From DATGZH01 sp035297265 (GTDB taxonomy: Bacteria > Actinomycetota > Acidimicrobiia > Acidimicrobiales > RAAP-2), in NCBI GenBank assembly GCA_035297265.1, contig DATGZH010000063.1, positions 1 through 36,902 of the forward strand: 36,902 bases of DNA. The letters run 5' to 3'. The number at the start of each line of letters is the position of its first letter. Position 1 is the stretch's first letter. The notes beneath the pieces are model-generated. The model ran no database searches and was not told the origin of the DNA. It worked only from the letters and a program-made list of their open reading frames with translations. Both the position numbers and the translations under genes were made by a program. Of this stretch, positions 1 to 7,660 are shown piece after piece.

Positions 1-731
1 CGCTTGCCCATGAGGGTGAACAGGTTGAGCTCGACCGTGGCCCCGCCCCCCACGCCGATGACCACGGCCCGCCCGCCGGTGGCGAGGGCGCCGAGGGCGG
101 CGACGAAGCCCGGGCCGCCGACGAGCTCCAAGACGACGTCGTACGGCCCGTGGTCGCCCTCGGTGCCGGCCCGGATGACGGTCGTGGCCCCGAGCTCGGC
201 CAGCGGACGCTCGTGCTCCTGATGGCGGACCGAGGCCACGACCTGGGCCCCGGCCGCCGCCGCCAGCTGCACCCCGGCCGTGCCGACGCCGCCGCCGGCG
301 CCCGAGACGAGGACCCGGTCGCCCATGACGAGCTCACCCTGGCGCCACAGCGCGTCGAAGGCCGTCGTGAAGACCTCGGGGAAGCCCCCGGCCTCGGCCC
401 ACGCCAGTCCGGCCGGGACGCGGAGCGCGTGGGTCTCGTCGACGGTGCACAGGCTGGCCTGGCCCCCGCCGCCGACGACGGCCATCACCGGGTCACCCTC
501 GGCGAAGCGCGTCACCTGCCGGCCGACCGCCACGACCTCCCCGGCCAGCTCGAGCCCCGGGATGTCGGGCGGTGACCCGGGCGGAGCGGCGTAGAGCCCC
601 CGGCGCTGGGCCAGGTCGGCACCGTTCAGTCCGGCCGCCCGCACCGCCACCAAGAGCTCGGTGTCCCCCGGGACCGGGTCGGGTCGGGTCTGCACCTCGA
701 GCTCCCCGCCCGTGACGACGACCGCCTCCAC
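1..731 (-). CDS. Zinc-type/quinone oxidoreductase (MDR family), 3' end cut by window
   Basis: About 243 codons of a medium-chain dehydrogenase/reductase are visible; the C-terminus lies outside the window. The N-terminal GroES-like half contains 'GLNGADLAQRRGLY' and 'PGLELAGEVVAVG', and the Rossmann half contains the glycine-rich 'SGAGGGVGTAGVQLA' (about residue 140) that binds NAD(P)H. No structural-zinc cysteine cluster is seen, so it belongs with NADPH:quinone oxidoreductases (Qor/PIG3-like) rather than zinc alcohol dehydrogenases. A GTG start at 731 is chosen because GGAAGGGG lies a few bases upstream; the nearby ATG is out of frame. It is divergent from the glutathione peroxidase gene with 67 bp between them, so both may serve redox stress, which is inference. 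The exact substrate is unknown. Confidence 0.85.
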   Translation of the reverse strand, partial: MEAVVVTGGELEVQTRPDPVPGDTELLVAVRAAGLNGADLAQRRGLYAAPPGSPPDIPGLELAGEVVAVGRQVTRFAEGDPVMAVVGGGGQASLCTVDETHALRVPAGLAWAEAGGFPEVFTTAFDALWRQGELVMGDRVLVSGAGGGVGTAGVQLAAAAGAQVVASVRHQEHERPLAELGATTVIRAGTEGDHGPYDVVLELVGGPGFVAALGALATGGRAVVIGVGGGATVELNLFTLMGK

Positions 732-786
732 GTCATCCCCTTCCGTGCCGTCCGGGGCCCCCGGCGCGGCGGGGACCGTCCACCGG

Positions 787-792
787 TACCCT
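787..792 (+). promoter_or_regulatory. Candidate -10 box (TACCCT), leaderless start
   Basis: TACCCT ends six bases before the ATG of the peroxidase gene, which has no Shine-Dalgarno sequence. This spacing puts transcription start at or next to the ATG. No convincing -35 was seen. Confidence 0.45.
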
Positions 793-798
793 ACGGCC

Positions 799-1287
799 AT
801 GGCAATCTACGGCTACCACATCCACACCCTCGAGGGCGAGGACAGCTCGCTCGAGTCATACCGGGGCAAGGCCCTCCTCCTCGTGAACGTGGCGTCCAAG
901 TGCGGCCTCACGCCGCAGTACGAGGGGCTCGAGGAGCTCCAGCAGACCTACGGGGACCGGGGTTTCGCCGTGCTCGGGTTCCCGTGCAACCAGTTCATGG
1001 GCCAGGAGCCGGGCACCGCCGAGGAGATCCGGGAGTTCTGCTCCACGAGCTACGGCGTGTCGTTCCCCCTCTTCGAGAAGATCGACGTCAACGGCCAGCA
1101 GCGCCACCCGATCTACGCCGAGCTGACGGCCAAGGAGGACAGCGCCGGCGAGGCGGGCGACATCCAGTGGAACTTCGAGAAGTTCCTCGTGTCGCCCGAC
1201 GGCGACGTGGTGGCCCGCTTCCGCCCGCCCGTTGCCCCGCAGGACCCGGCCGTGGTGGAGGCCATCGAGGCGCAACTGCCGGCCTGA
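799..1287 (+). CDS. Glutathione peroxidase family, cysteine type
   Basis: A complete 162-residue thiol peroxidase that reduces hydroperoxides in the cytosol. The catalytic cysteine is Cys35 in 'NVASKCGLTPQY', in the place where animal enzymes use selenocysteine. The conserved Gln is in 'FPCNQF' and the Trp/Asn pair in 'IQWNFEKF'. A further cysteine near residue 81 ('EFCSTSYG') sits where thioredoxin-dependent members have their resolving Cys, so thioredoxin rather than glutathione is the likely reductant; this is family knowledge, untested here. The ATG at 799 is preferred over an upstream in-frame start because the protein then begins exactly at the conserved fold. It may be leaderless. Confidence 0.93.
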   Translation: MAIYGYHIHTLEGEDSSLESYRGKALLLVNVASKCGLTPQYEGLEELQQTYGDRGFAVLGFPCNQFMGQEPGTAEEIREFCSTSYGVSFPLFEKIDVNGQQRHPIYAELTAKEDSAGEAGDIQWNFEKFLVSPDGDVVARFRPPVAPQDPAVVEAIEAQLPA

Positions 1288-1321
1288 GCCAAGGCCCGCC
1301 CACGACCTCCGACGCAGCGCG

Positions 1322-2032
1322 GTGAGCGGCCCGGCGTTCGCCGCGTCCATCTTCGACATGGACGGTCTCCTCGTCGACTCCGAGCCGCTGTGGCACGAGG
1401 CCGAGGTGGAGATCCTCGGCGGTCTCGGTGTGCCGCTCGCCGCCTCCGACTGCCGGCAGACCAAGGGGATGTTCGTCGGCGAGGTCACGCGGTTCTGGCA
1501 CGAGCGTTTCCCGTGGCCTTCGCCCGACCCCGACACCGTGGCCCGGGAGATCGTCGACGCGGTGGGCTCGCTCGTCCTGGCCAAGGGGCGCCTGCAGCCG
1601 GGCGTCGACCGGGCCCTCGCCACCTGCCGACGCCACGGGCTGCCCCTCGCCGTGGCCTCCTCGACCGAGTACCGGCTGATCGACCTCGTGCTCGCCCACT
1701 TCGGCCTGGCCGACGAGTTCGTCGTGGTGCACTCGGCCGAGGACGAGCCCTATGGCAAGCCGCACCCGGGCGTCTTCCTCACGACGGCGTCCGAGCTCGA
1801 CGTGGCGCCCGACCGCTGCCTCGTCTTCGAGGACGCGCCGGCCGGCGTACTGGCGGCGAAGGCCGCCCGCATGGCCTGCGTGGCGGTGCCCGAGCCGGCC
1901 GAGCGCGACCGCCCGGCGTTCGCCCTGGCCGACGCCGTCTTGGTGTCGCTCGCAGAGGTGGACGACGCGCTCTTCGAGCAGCTCGTGGCGAGACACTGGG
2001 CCGACCCGATGGCCGCGCCGGGCGCCCACTGA
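1322..2032 (+). CDS. HAD-superfamily phosphatase (beta-phosphoglucomutase-like subfamily)
   Basis: A 236-residue HAD hydrolase. Motif I is 'FDMDGLLVDSEPLW', with nucleophile Asp and acid/base Asp two residues on. Motif II is the Ser in 'AVASSTEY', motif III the Lys in 'YGKPHPGVF', and motif IV 'CLVFEDAPAG'. The alpha-helical cap after motif I and the DSEPLW sequence resemble E. coli YniC/HxpB, a sugar- and hexitol-phosphate phosphatase, so sugar phosphates are the likely substrates; 2-phosphoglycolate is also possible. The GTG at 1322 puts motif I at the usual distance from the N-terminus. It lies 34 bp after the peroxidase stop on the same strand and probably shares its transcript. It converges on the GNAT gene with 12 bp between the stops. 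Confidence 0.88.
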   Translation: MSGPAFAASIFDMDGLLVDSEPLWHEAEVEILGGLGVPLAASDCRQTKGMFVGEVTRFWHERFPWPSPDPDTVAREIVDAVGSLVLAKGRLQPGVDRALATCRRHGLPLAVASSTEYRLIDLVLAHFGLADEFVVVHSAEDEPYGKPHPGVFLTTASELDVAPDRCLVFEDAPAGVLAAKAARMACVAVPEPAERDRPAFALADAVLVSLAEVDDALFEQLVARHWADPMAAPGAH

Positions 2033-2044
2033 CCCGACCTCGCC

Positions 2045-2581
2045 CTAACGCTCCTCGAGCCGCTTCTCGAAGTAGACGGAGTGCTCGTGGCGGGGCGGGC
2101 CCATGTAGGAGGAGATGGGCGTCCAGCCCGACGTGCGGTACAGGGCGACCGCCTCGGGCTGGAGGCCGCCGGTCTCCAAGACGAGATGGTGGTGGCCGAG
2201 CAGAGGGGCTGCGTGCTCGAGCTCGGCCATGAGCGCCCGGGCCACGCCCCGGCGGCGGAGCTCGGGCTCCACGTAGAGGCGCTTCACCTCGGCCACCCCG
2301 GGATCGAGCTGCCGGAGCCCGACGCAGCCCACGGCCCGGCCCCCGACCCGGGCCACGAGGAACGTGCCGCCCGGCGGTCCGAACTCCTCGGCGGTCAGCG
2401 GACTGTGGCGCTTGTCCGTCCGGTCGGGGTCCTCGCCGACGTCGTGGTGGACATCGTGCGGCCCCGGGCCGTAGCGGGCCTGCAGCTCGGCCATGGCCAG
2501 GCCGAGCAGGCGGGCGGCGTCGGGGGAATCGAAGGGCTCGGCCGCGACGGCGACGGGGGGTTGGGCGGTGGTGCTCGCCAC
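2045..2581 (-). CDS. GNAT-family N-acetyltransferase
   Basis: A 178-residue acetyltransferase. The acetyl-CoA pyrophosphate loop is 'VEPELRRRGVARALM' (R-x-x-G-x-A type), preceded by strand 'VGCVGLRQLDPGVAEVKRLY' and followed by 'LVLETGGLQPEAVALYRTSGW', the usual GNAT order. The substrate cannot be told from sequence; family members modify amino acids, antibiotics or protein N-termini. The start is placed at the GTG at 2581, preceded by AAAGGG; an in-frame start 60 bp further upstream would add a Cys/Arg-rich stretch with no family resemblance. It is divergent from ileS (95 bp between starts) and convergent with the HAD phosphatase. Confidence 0.8.
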   Translation of the reverse strand: MASTTAQPPVAVAAEPFDSPDAARLLGLAMAELQARYGPGPHDVHHDVGEDPDRTDKRHSPLTAEEFGPPGGTFLVARVGGRAVGCVGLRQLDPGVAEVKRLYVEPELRRRGVARALMAELEHAAPLLGHHHLVLETGGLQPEAVALYRTSGWTPISSYMGPPRHEHSVYFEKRLEER

Positions 2582-2675
2582 ACCCTTTAGTCTTGCGCAG
2601 GCGGTTCGACACCACGACCGCCGCGAGCACCGTCCAGCCATCCGGCGCTGTGCCGGCCACTCGAGGAGCCACCCG

Positions 2676-5600
2676 TTGTTCCGCTCCGTCCCAGAGCACG
2701 CCGACTTCGTCGCCCTCGAGGCGGCCGAGTTGACGCGTTGGGCCGACCGGCGGGTCTTCCAGCGCTCGATCGCCCAGCGGCGGGGCGCCGAGGCGTGGGT
2801 CTTCTACGAGGGCCCGCCCACCGCCAACGGGCGGCCGGGCCTCCACCACGTCTGGGCCCGGGTCTACAAGGACCTCTTCTGCCGCTTCCGGACGATGCGG
2901 GGCTTCGAGGTGGCCCGCAAGGCCGGCTGGGACACCCACGGCCTGCCGGTCGAGGTCGAGGTGGAGAAGCGCCTCGGGATCACCGGCAAGCAGCAGATCG
3001 AAGACGAGATCGGGATCGCCGAGTTCGTGCGCCTCTGCCGGGAGTCGGTCACGACCTACGTCGACGAGTTCCGCGAGCTCACCCGGCGGATCGGTTACTG
3101 GGTCGACCTCGACGACGCCTACTGGACGCTCGACCCGGACTACATCCAGTCGGTCTGGTGGCACCTCAGCCAGCTCTTCGACAAGGGCCTCCTGTACGAG
3201 GACCTGAAGGTCGTGCCCTACTGCCCACGCTGCGGGACGCCCCTCTCCAGCCACGAGCTCGGCCAGCCCGGCGTCTACTACGACGAGGAGGACGAGTCGG
3301 CCTACGTCCGCCTGCCCCTCGTCGCCCCCGACCCGGCCGCCGTCGGCCCGGCCACCGCGCTCGTCGTCTGGACCACCACGCCGTGGACGCTCCTCTCCAA
3401 CACCGGGGCGGCCGTCGACCCGGCGCTCACGTACGCCGTGGTCGACGGGATGGTGGTGGCCGAGGCCCTGGTGCCCGAGGTCTTCGGCGAGGCGGCCGTC
3501 GTGGCCCACCGCCTGCCGGGGAGCGCCCTCGTGGGGCTCCGTTACCGCCGACCCTTCGACGACGTGGCCGCCCCGCCGGAGGCCGACGGCTGGCGGGTGG
3601 TGGCGGCCGACTTCGTGACGACCGACGAGGGGACCGGCATCGTCCACCTGGCGCCGGCCTTCGGCGAGGTCGACCGGCAGGTGGGCCGGGCCAACGGGCT
3701 CCCGTCGCTCAACCCGGTCGGACCCGACGGGCGCTTCACCGACGAGGTGCCGTGGCTGGCCGGCCGGTCGGTGCGCGAGGCCAACGCCGACATCAACGAC
3801 CGCCTGGAAGCCGAGGGGCTGCTCCTCCGGCGCCTCCCCTACGTCCACAGCTACCCGCACTGCTGGCGCTGCGGCACCCCGCTCATCTACTGGGGCAAGC
3901 CCAGCTGGTACATCGCCACCTCGGACCACAAGGCGGCGCTGCTGGCGGCGAACGCCACCGTCGACTGGCACCCGGGCTACATCCGCGACGGGCGCTTCGG
4001 CGAGTGGCTCGCCAACAACGTCGACTGGGCCCTCTCGCGCGACCGCTACTGGGGCACACCGCTCCCGATCTGGCGGTGCCCGGAGGGCCACACCCGGTGC
4101 GTGGCCTCCCTGGCCGAGCTGTCGGCGCTCGCCGGGCGGGACCTGGCCGGCCTCGACCCGCACCGGCCCACCATCGACGAGGTCGAGTTCCCCTGCCCCG
4201 ACTGCGGGGGCGGACCCGGCGCGCCGGAGGCCCGGCGGGTCGAGCCGGTGATCGACGCCTGGTTCGACTCGGGCTCCATGCCGGCGGCCCAGCGGGGCTA
4301 CCCGGCGGTGGAGGGCTCGGCCGAGGCCTTCGCCTTCCCCGCCGACTTCATCTCCGAGGCCATCGACCAGACGAGGGGCTGGTTCTACTCGCTCCTCGCG
4401 GTGAACGTGCTCGTCTTCGGGGCCTCCCCCTATCGCCACGTGGTCTGCCTCGGGCACATCGTCGACAGCGACGGCCGCAAGATGTCGAAGTCCCTCGGCA
4501 ACGTCATCGATCCGTGGGAGATCCTCGACACCCTCGGCGCCGACCCGCTCCGCTGGTGGATGTTCAGCCAGGGCTCGCCGTGGACGCCCACCCGGGCCAG
4601 CCTGCAGGCCATCGACGCGTCGCTCCGCGACACCCTGCTCACGCTCTGGAACACCGTCTACTTCTTCACCATGTACGCCGAGGCCGACGCCTTCGACCCG
4701 GCCGACCCGGCCGTCCCGCCGCCGGCCGACCGGCCGGCCCTCGACCGCTGGGCCCTCTCGCGCCTCAGCGCCACCACCGACGTGGTCACGAGGGCCCTCG
4801 ACGCCTACGAGCCGCTCGAGGCGGCGAGCGAGCTGGCCCGCCTCGTGGACGACCTCTCGAACTGGTACGTGCGGCGCAGCCGTCGGCGCTTCTGGCGGAC
4901 CGACCCCGACGCCCCGCCGGGTGACTCCCTCGCCGCCTACGCCACCCTGCACGAGGTGCTGGTCACCCTGTCGGTGCTCCTCGCTCCCTTCTGCCCGTTC
5001 GTGGCCGACTACCTGTGGCGCCAGCTCAGCGGGGCGGCCGAGGACGACTCGGTGCACCTCGCCGACTGGCCGACCGCCGACCCGGCCCGGGCCGATCCCG
5101 CGCTCGACCAGGCCATGGGTTTGGCCCGCCGGCTCACCTCGCTCGGCCGGGCCGCCCGGGGCCAGGCCGGCGTGAAGGTCCGTCAGCCCCTGCGGCGGGC
5201 CTACGTCTTCCTGCCGCCCGGCGCCCCGGCCATCCTCGCCGACGTCGTGGCCGACGAGCTCAACGTCGACGAGGTGGAGGTGACGAGCGAGCTGGGCCGG
5301 CTGCTCGAGTTCGAGCTCGTCCCGAACTACCAGGTGCTCGGCCCGAGGCTCCGGGACCGCCGGCCCGAGCTCAAGCCGGCCCTCGCCGCCGTCGACGGGG
5401 CGGCGGTGGCGGCCGAGCTCGAGGCCGGCCGGTCGGTGTGGGTGGAGCTGGCGTCGGGGCCGGTCGAGCTCGGGCCGGGCGACCTCGAGCTGCGGGTCCG
5501 GGGGCAGCCCGGCTTCGCCGTCTCGCGCGACGGCGGCGAGGTGGTGGCGCTCGACCTGGCGATCGACGAGCCGCTCCGCCTCCGGGGTCTCGTTCGGATG

Positions 5601-5828
5601 GTGGTCCGACAGGTCCAGGACCTGCGCAAGGCGAGCGGGCTCGAGGTGACCGACCGGGTGCGGCTGCACCTGGTCGGGGTGGACGAGCTCGCCCCTTCGT
5701 TCGGGGTCATCGCCCAAGAGGTGCTGGCCACCGAGGTCCTCGACCGGCCGGGGAAGGGCCCGGGGACCCCGCTCGACCTCGACGGGCAGGCGGTCGACGC
5801 CCGGGCCTGGGTGGAGAAGACCACCTAA
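2676..5828 (+). CDS. ileS: Isoleucyl-tRNA synthetase, type 2
   Basis: A 1050-residue class I synthetase that charges tRNA-Ile in the cytosol. The HIGH signature appears as 'GLHH' near residue 55 after 'GPPTANGRPG'. The KMSKS loop is 'DGRKMSKSLGN' near residue 602. The editing (CP1) domain lies between them and the anticodon-binding domain follows 'DALDRW'-like helices after residue 690. Cys clusters 'CPRCGTP' and 'CWRCGTP' lie within CP1. 'GWDTHGLPVEVEVEKRLGI' is typical of the eukaryote-like type 2 IleRS found in mycobacteria and other actinobacteria. The TTG start at 2676 is chosen because GAGGAG lies 9 bases upstream and the protein then begins just before the conserved 'HADFVALE'. The stop overlaps the convergent SRPBCC gene by four bases. 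Confidence 0.95.
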   Translation: MFRSVPEHADFVALEAAELTRWADRRVFQRSIAQRRGAEAWVFYEGPPTANGRPGLHHVWARVYKDLFCRFRTMRGFEVARKAGWDTHGLPVEVEVEKRLGITGKQQIEDEIGIAEFVRLCRESVTTYVDEFRELTRRIGYWVDLDDAYWTLDPDYIQSVWWHLSQLFDKGLLYEDLKVVPYCPRCGTPLSSHELGQPGVYYDEEDESAYVRLPLVAPDPAAVGPATALVVWTTTPWTLLSNTGAAVDPALTYAVVDGMVVAEALVPEVFGEAAVVAHRLPGSALVGLRYRRPFDDVAAPPEADGWRVVAADFVTTDEGTGIVHLAPAFGEVDRQVGRANGLPSLNPVGPDGRFTDEVPWLAGRSVREANADINDRLEAEGLLLRRLPYVHSYPHCWRCGTPLIYWGKPSWYIATSDHKAALLAANATVDWHPGYIRDGRFGEWLANNVDWALSRDRYWGTPLPIWRCPEGHTRCVASLAELSALAGRDLAGLDPHRPTIDEVEFPCPDCGGGPGAPEARRVEPVIDAWFDSGSMPAAQRGYPAVEGSAEAFAFPADFISEAIDQTRGWFYSLLAVNVLVFGASPYRHVVCLGHIVDSDGRKMSKSLGNVIDPWEILDTLGADPLRWWMFSQGSPWTPTRASLQAIDASLRDTLLTLWNTVYFFTMYAEADAFDPADPAVPPPADRPALDRWALSRLSATTDVVTRALDAYEPLEAASELARLVDDLSNWYVRRSRRRFWRTDPDAPPGDSLAAYATLHEVLVTLSVLLAPFCPFVADYLWRQLSGAAEDDSVHLADWPTADPARADPALDQAMGLARRLTSLGRAARGQAGVKVRQPLRRAYVFLPPGAPAILADVVADELNVDEVEVTSELGRLLEFELVPNYQVLGPRLRDRRPELKPALAAVDGAAVAAELEAGRSVWVELASGPVELGPGDLELRVRGQPGFAVSRDGGEVVALDLAIDEPLRLRGLVRMVVRQVQDLRKASGLEVTDRVRLHLVGVDELAPSFGVIAQEVLATEVLDRPGKGPGTPLDLDGQAVDARAWVEKTT

Positions 5829-6286
5829 CCCTCGAGGTACGCCGCCAGTTGCAACAAACTCGACGTCATCCCGGCGACGTGGTCCTCGGCGGAGACCACG
5901 TCGGGGACGTTCTCGGCGGTGATGCCGACGCGGGTTCCGCCATCGGCCGCTGTGACTTCCCACGTCATGGTCATCGTGCCCCCGTAGGCGGGGTCGTCAG
6001 CAACGAAGTCCACGGCGTACACCACCCGCACCCCGGGGACGAGCTCGAGAAAGCGGGCTTCGACGATGTCGGTGTCAGGGGTGGACTTGCCCCGTCGACC
6101 CGAGGCGTCCGGGTAGGTCAACACCATGCGATACGACCCGCCGGGACGAGCGTCGAATCTTTCGATAGCGCCGGTCATGTTGCCAGGCGGCAACCATGCC
6201 GCCAGTGCCTCGGGGTCGACGAGAGCGGCATAGACGCGCTCGCACGGGACGGCAAGAACGCGAGACGCCCTGTCCGTTCGAGGCAC
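5825..6286 (-). CDS. SRPBCC/AHSA1-like protein
   Basis: A 153-residue START/Bet v1-like protein. 'VLAVPCERVYAALVDPEALAAWLPP' at the N-terminus and 'FDARPGGSYRMVLTY' followed by 'FLELVPGVRVVYAVDF' are the hallmarks of the AHSA1 group (activator of Hsp90 ATPase homology). Such proteins form a hydrophobic cavity; in bacteria they are often encoded beside ArsR- or MarR-type regulators, and their ligands are mostly unknown. Here it is 69 bp downstream of, and on the same strand as, a MarR regulator, so the two probably share a transcript. Its 3' end overlaps the end of ileS by four bases on the opposite strand. Confidence 0.85.
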   Translation of the reverse strand: MPRTDRASRVLAVPCERVYAALVDPEALAAWLPPGNMTGAIERFDARPGGSYRMVLTYPDASGRRGKSTPDTDIVEARFLELVPGVRVVYAVDFVADDPAYGGTMTMTWEVTAADGGTRVGITAENVPDVVSAEDHVAGMTSSLLQLAAYLEG

Positions 6287-6355
6287 ATCAGTACGTTACG
6301 GATACTGCGCTCTCGGCCCGGTGCGCCTCGCCGCGCCGCCGCTCAGTGGTTCGGC

Positions 6356-6862
6356 CTAGGCGGCGCCGCCGCAGGTGGGGGCGTCGCCCACCAGCTTGGT
6401 GAGGGCGTGGGCCAGCTCGTTGCGCTCCTCGATGCTGAGCGGTCCGAAGAGGTGCTCGTCCAGGCCGGCGAGGTGGCCCGGGAGGCTGCCGTCGAGCTTC
6501 TCCCGACCGGCCTCGGTCAGGACCACGTGGACGCTCCTTCGGTCCGAGGGGCACTGCTGGCGCTCGACGTAGCCGGCCTCGGCGATCCGGTCGACCAGCC
6601 TCGTCACCCCGCCCGAGGTGAGCAGCACCTGGGAGGCCAGCTCGGTCATCGTCAGGCGACCCTCCGGGGCCCGCCGCAGGCAGACCAGCACGTCGAACCA
6701 GGTGAGGGGCAGGCCGGCCTGCTCCTCCAGCTCGGCCCCGAGGGCGCGGGTGAGCCGGGCATGGGCCCCGATGAAGAGGCCCATGAGGTGGAGCCGCTCG
6801 TCGTCCCATCCGGCCTGGTCGGCCGGGGTGCGTTCCGGAGCCACGGTCCGCGGGCTGGTCAT
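6356..6862 (-). CDS. MarR-family transcriptional regulator
   Basis: A 168-residue winged-helix repressor. Helix-turn-helix and wing are seen in 'LTMTELASQVLLTSGGVTRLVDRIAEAGYVERQ' (split here from the following 'CPSDRRSVHVVLTEAG', the beta wing), with dimerisation helices at both ends. It is transcribed divergently from the YceI-family gene, a common actinobacterial pairing, so it most likely represses that gene and itself through the AT-rich intergenic operator. No redox-sensing cysteine pair is obvious; the three cysteines are in 'LVCLRR', 'QQCPSD' and the C-terminal 'PTCGG'. The ATG at 6862 lies six bases after a TAGGCT box, which suggests a leaderless message. Confidence 0.92.
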   Translation of the reverse strand: MTSPRTVAPERTPADQAGWDDERLHLMGLFIGAHARLTRALGAELEEQAGLPLTWFDVLVCLRRAPEGRLTMTELASQVLLTSGGVTRLVDRIAEAGYVERQQCPSDRRSVHVVLTEAGREKLDGSLPGHLAGLDEHLFGPLSIEERNELAHALTKLVGDAPTCGGAA

Positions 6863-6868
6863 GGGGCC

Positions 6869-6874
6869 AGCCTA
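6869..6874 (-). promoter_or_regulatory. Candidate -10 box (TAGGCT) of the MarR gene
   Basis: Read on the minus strand, TAGGCT ends six bases before the ATG. This geometry fits a leaderless transcript. No clear -35 is visible. Confidence 0.45.
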
Positions 6875-6896
6875 CCAGTCCCTGTCCGAGCAGAAG

Positions 6897-6930
6897 TTGA
6901 TTAGTCAGAAATAAACTAGCTAGATTCTGA
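6897..6930 (+). promoter_or_regulatory. YceI promoter overlapping an inverted-repeat operator
   Basis: TTGATT (6897-6902) and TAGATT (6921-6926), 18 bases apart, form a sigma-70-like promoter facing the YceI gene. An inverted repeat TCAGAA...TTCTGA (6905-6910 and 6925-6930) and the palindrome CTAGCTAG (6916-6923) overlie it. The stretch is an AT-rich island in otherwise GC-rich DNA. This is a typical arrangement for a MarR-family repressor binding site that occludes the promoter. Confidence 0.55.
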
Positions 6931-7009
6931 GTTGGCAGGGGTATTGGACCAAGGACGGCGGCCGGAGGCCGACCGGCCGACTCGAGACCACCAAGAGAGA
7001 AGGAACACC

Positions 7010-7573
7010 ATGACCACCACCAGCGCCACCGTCACCCTGCCCAAGGTCGGGACCTACGACCTCGACCAGGCCCACACGAGCGTGAACTTCGTGGCCCGGC
7101 ACCTCGTCGGCACGAAGGTCCGGGGCCACTTCGCCAAGTTCGACGGCACGATCGTCATCGCCGACCCCATCGAGGACTCCTCGGTGGAGGCCGAGGTGGA
7201 CGCCTCGAGCATCGTCACCGGCGTCGAGATGCGGGACGAGCACCTGCGGTCGAACGACTTCTTGGACGTACCGAACTTCCCGACGCTCACCGTAAAGAGC
7301 ACCGGGCTCACCAGGGTCAGCGACAGCGAGTGGCAACTGGCGGCCGACCTCACGATCCGGGGGGTCAAGAGGCCCGTCGTGTTCGACCTCGAGTTCTTCG
7401 GCTTCGGGCCGGGGCTCCAGGAGGGGGTCGAGCTGTTCGCCTACTCCGCCTCCACCGAGATCGACCGTCGGGACTTCGGCGTGACGTTCTCGTACGCCCT
7501 GGACACCGGGGCCCTCGTCGTGGGCAACAAGGTGAAGATCGAGATCGAAGGGGAGGCCATCCTCCGCAAGTAA
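7010..7573 (+). CDS. YceI-family lipocalin-like protein
   Basis: A 187-residue protein of the YceI family, whose beta-barrel binds polyisoprenoid or other amphiphilic chains. The signature 'YDLDQAHTSVNFVARHLVGTKVRGHFAKFDG' is at residues 15-46. 'FDLEFFGFGPG' and 'FSYALDTGALVVGNKVKIEIEGEA' follow as the closing strands. No signal peptide is present, so it is likely cytosolic, unlike the periplasmic E. coli YceI. The ATG at 7010 is chosen because AGAGAAGGA lies just upstream; an earlier in-frame start lacks a ribosome site and family homology. It is probably controlled by the divergent MarR regulator. A strong hairpin follows the gene. Confidence 0.92.
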   Translation: MTTTSATVTLPKVGTYDLDQAHTSVNFVARHLVGTKVRGHFAKFDGTIVIADPIEDSSVEAEVDASSIVTGVEMRDEHLRSNDFLDVPNFPTLTVKSTGLTRVSDSEWQLAADLTIRGVKRPVVFDLEFFGFGPGLQEGVELFAYSASTEIDRRDFGVTFSYALDTGALVVGNKVKIEIEGEAILRK

Positions 7574-7595
7574 CCGGGCCTCGCCCGACCGACGA

Positions 7596-7628
7596 CCGAG
7601 TCCCCGGCTTCTTCGGCCGGGGACTCGG
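7596..7628 (+). terminator. Hairpin terminator after the YceI gene
   Basis: A 13-bp perfect stem (7596-7608 with 7616-7628) closes a 7-base loop, TTCTTCG. It lies 22 bp after the YceI stop and before the sugar kinase. There is no U-tract, as is common in GC-rich actinobacteria. Confidence 0.7.
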
Positions 7629-7646
7629 CGCGCCGGGCCTCCGGCG

Positions 7647-7652
7647 TACGCT
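7647..7652 (+). promoter_or_regulatory. Candidate -10 box (TACGCT) of the sugar kinase gene
   Basis: TACGCT ends eight bases before the GTG start, which has no Shine-Dalgarno sequence. This suggests a leaderless message. Confidence 0.4.
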
Positions 7653-7660
7653 CCTTTCTC

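Noticed and set aside
1779..5963. Very long minus-strand open frame opposite ileS
   Set aside because: It is low-complexity Arg/Gly/Val/Asp-rich, a mirror of high-GC codons in ileS, with no domain and no ribosome site.
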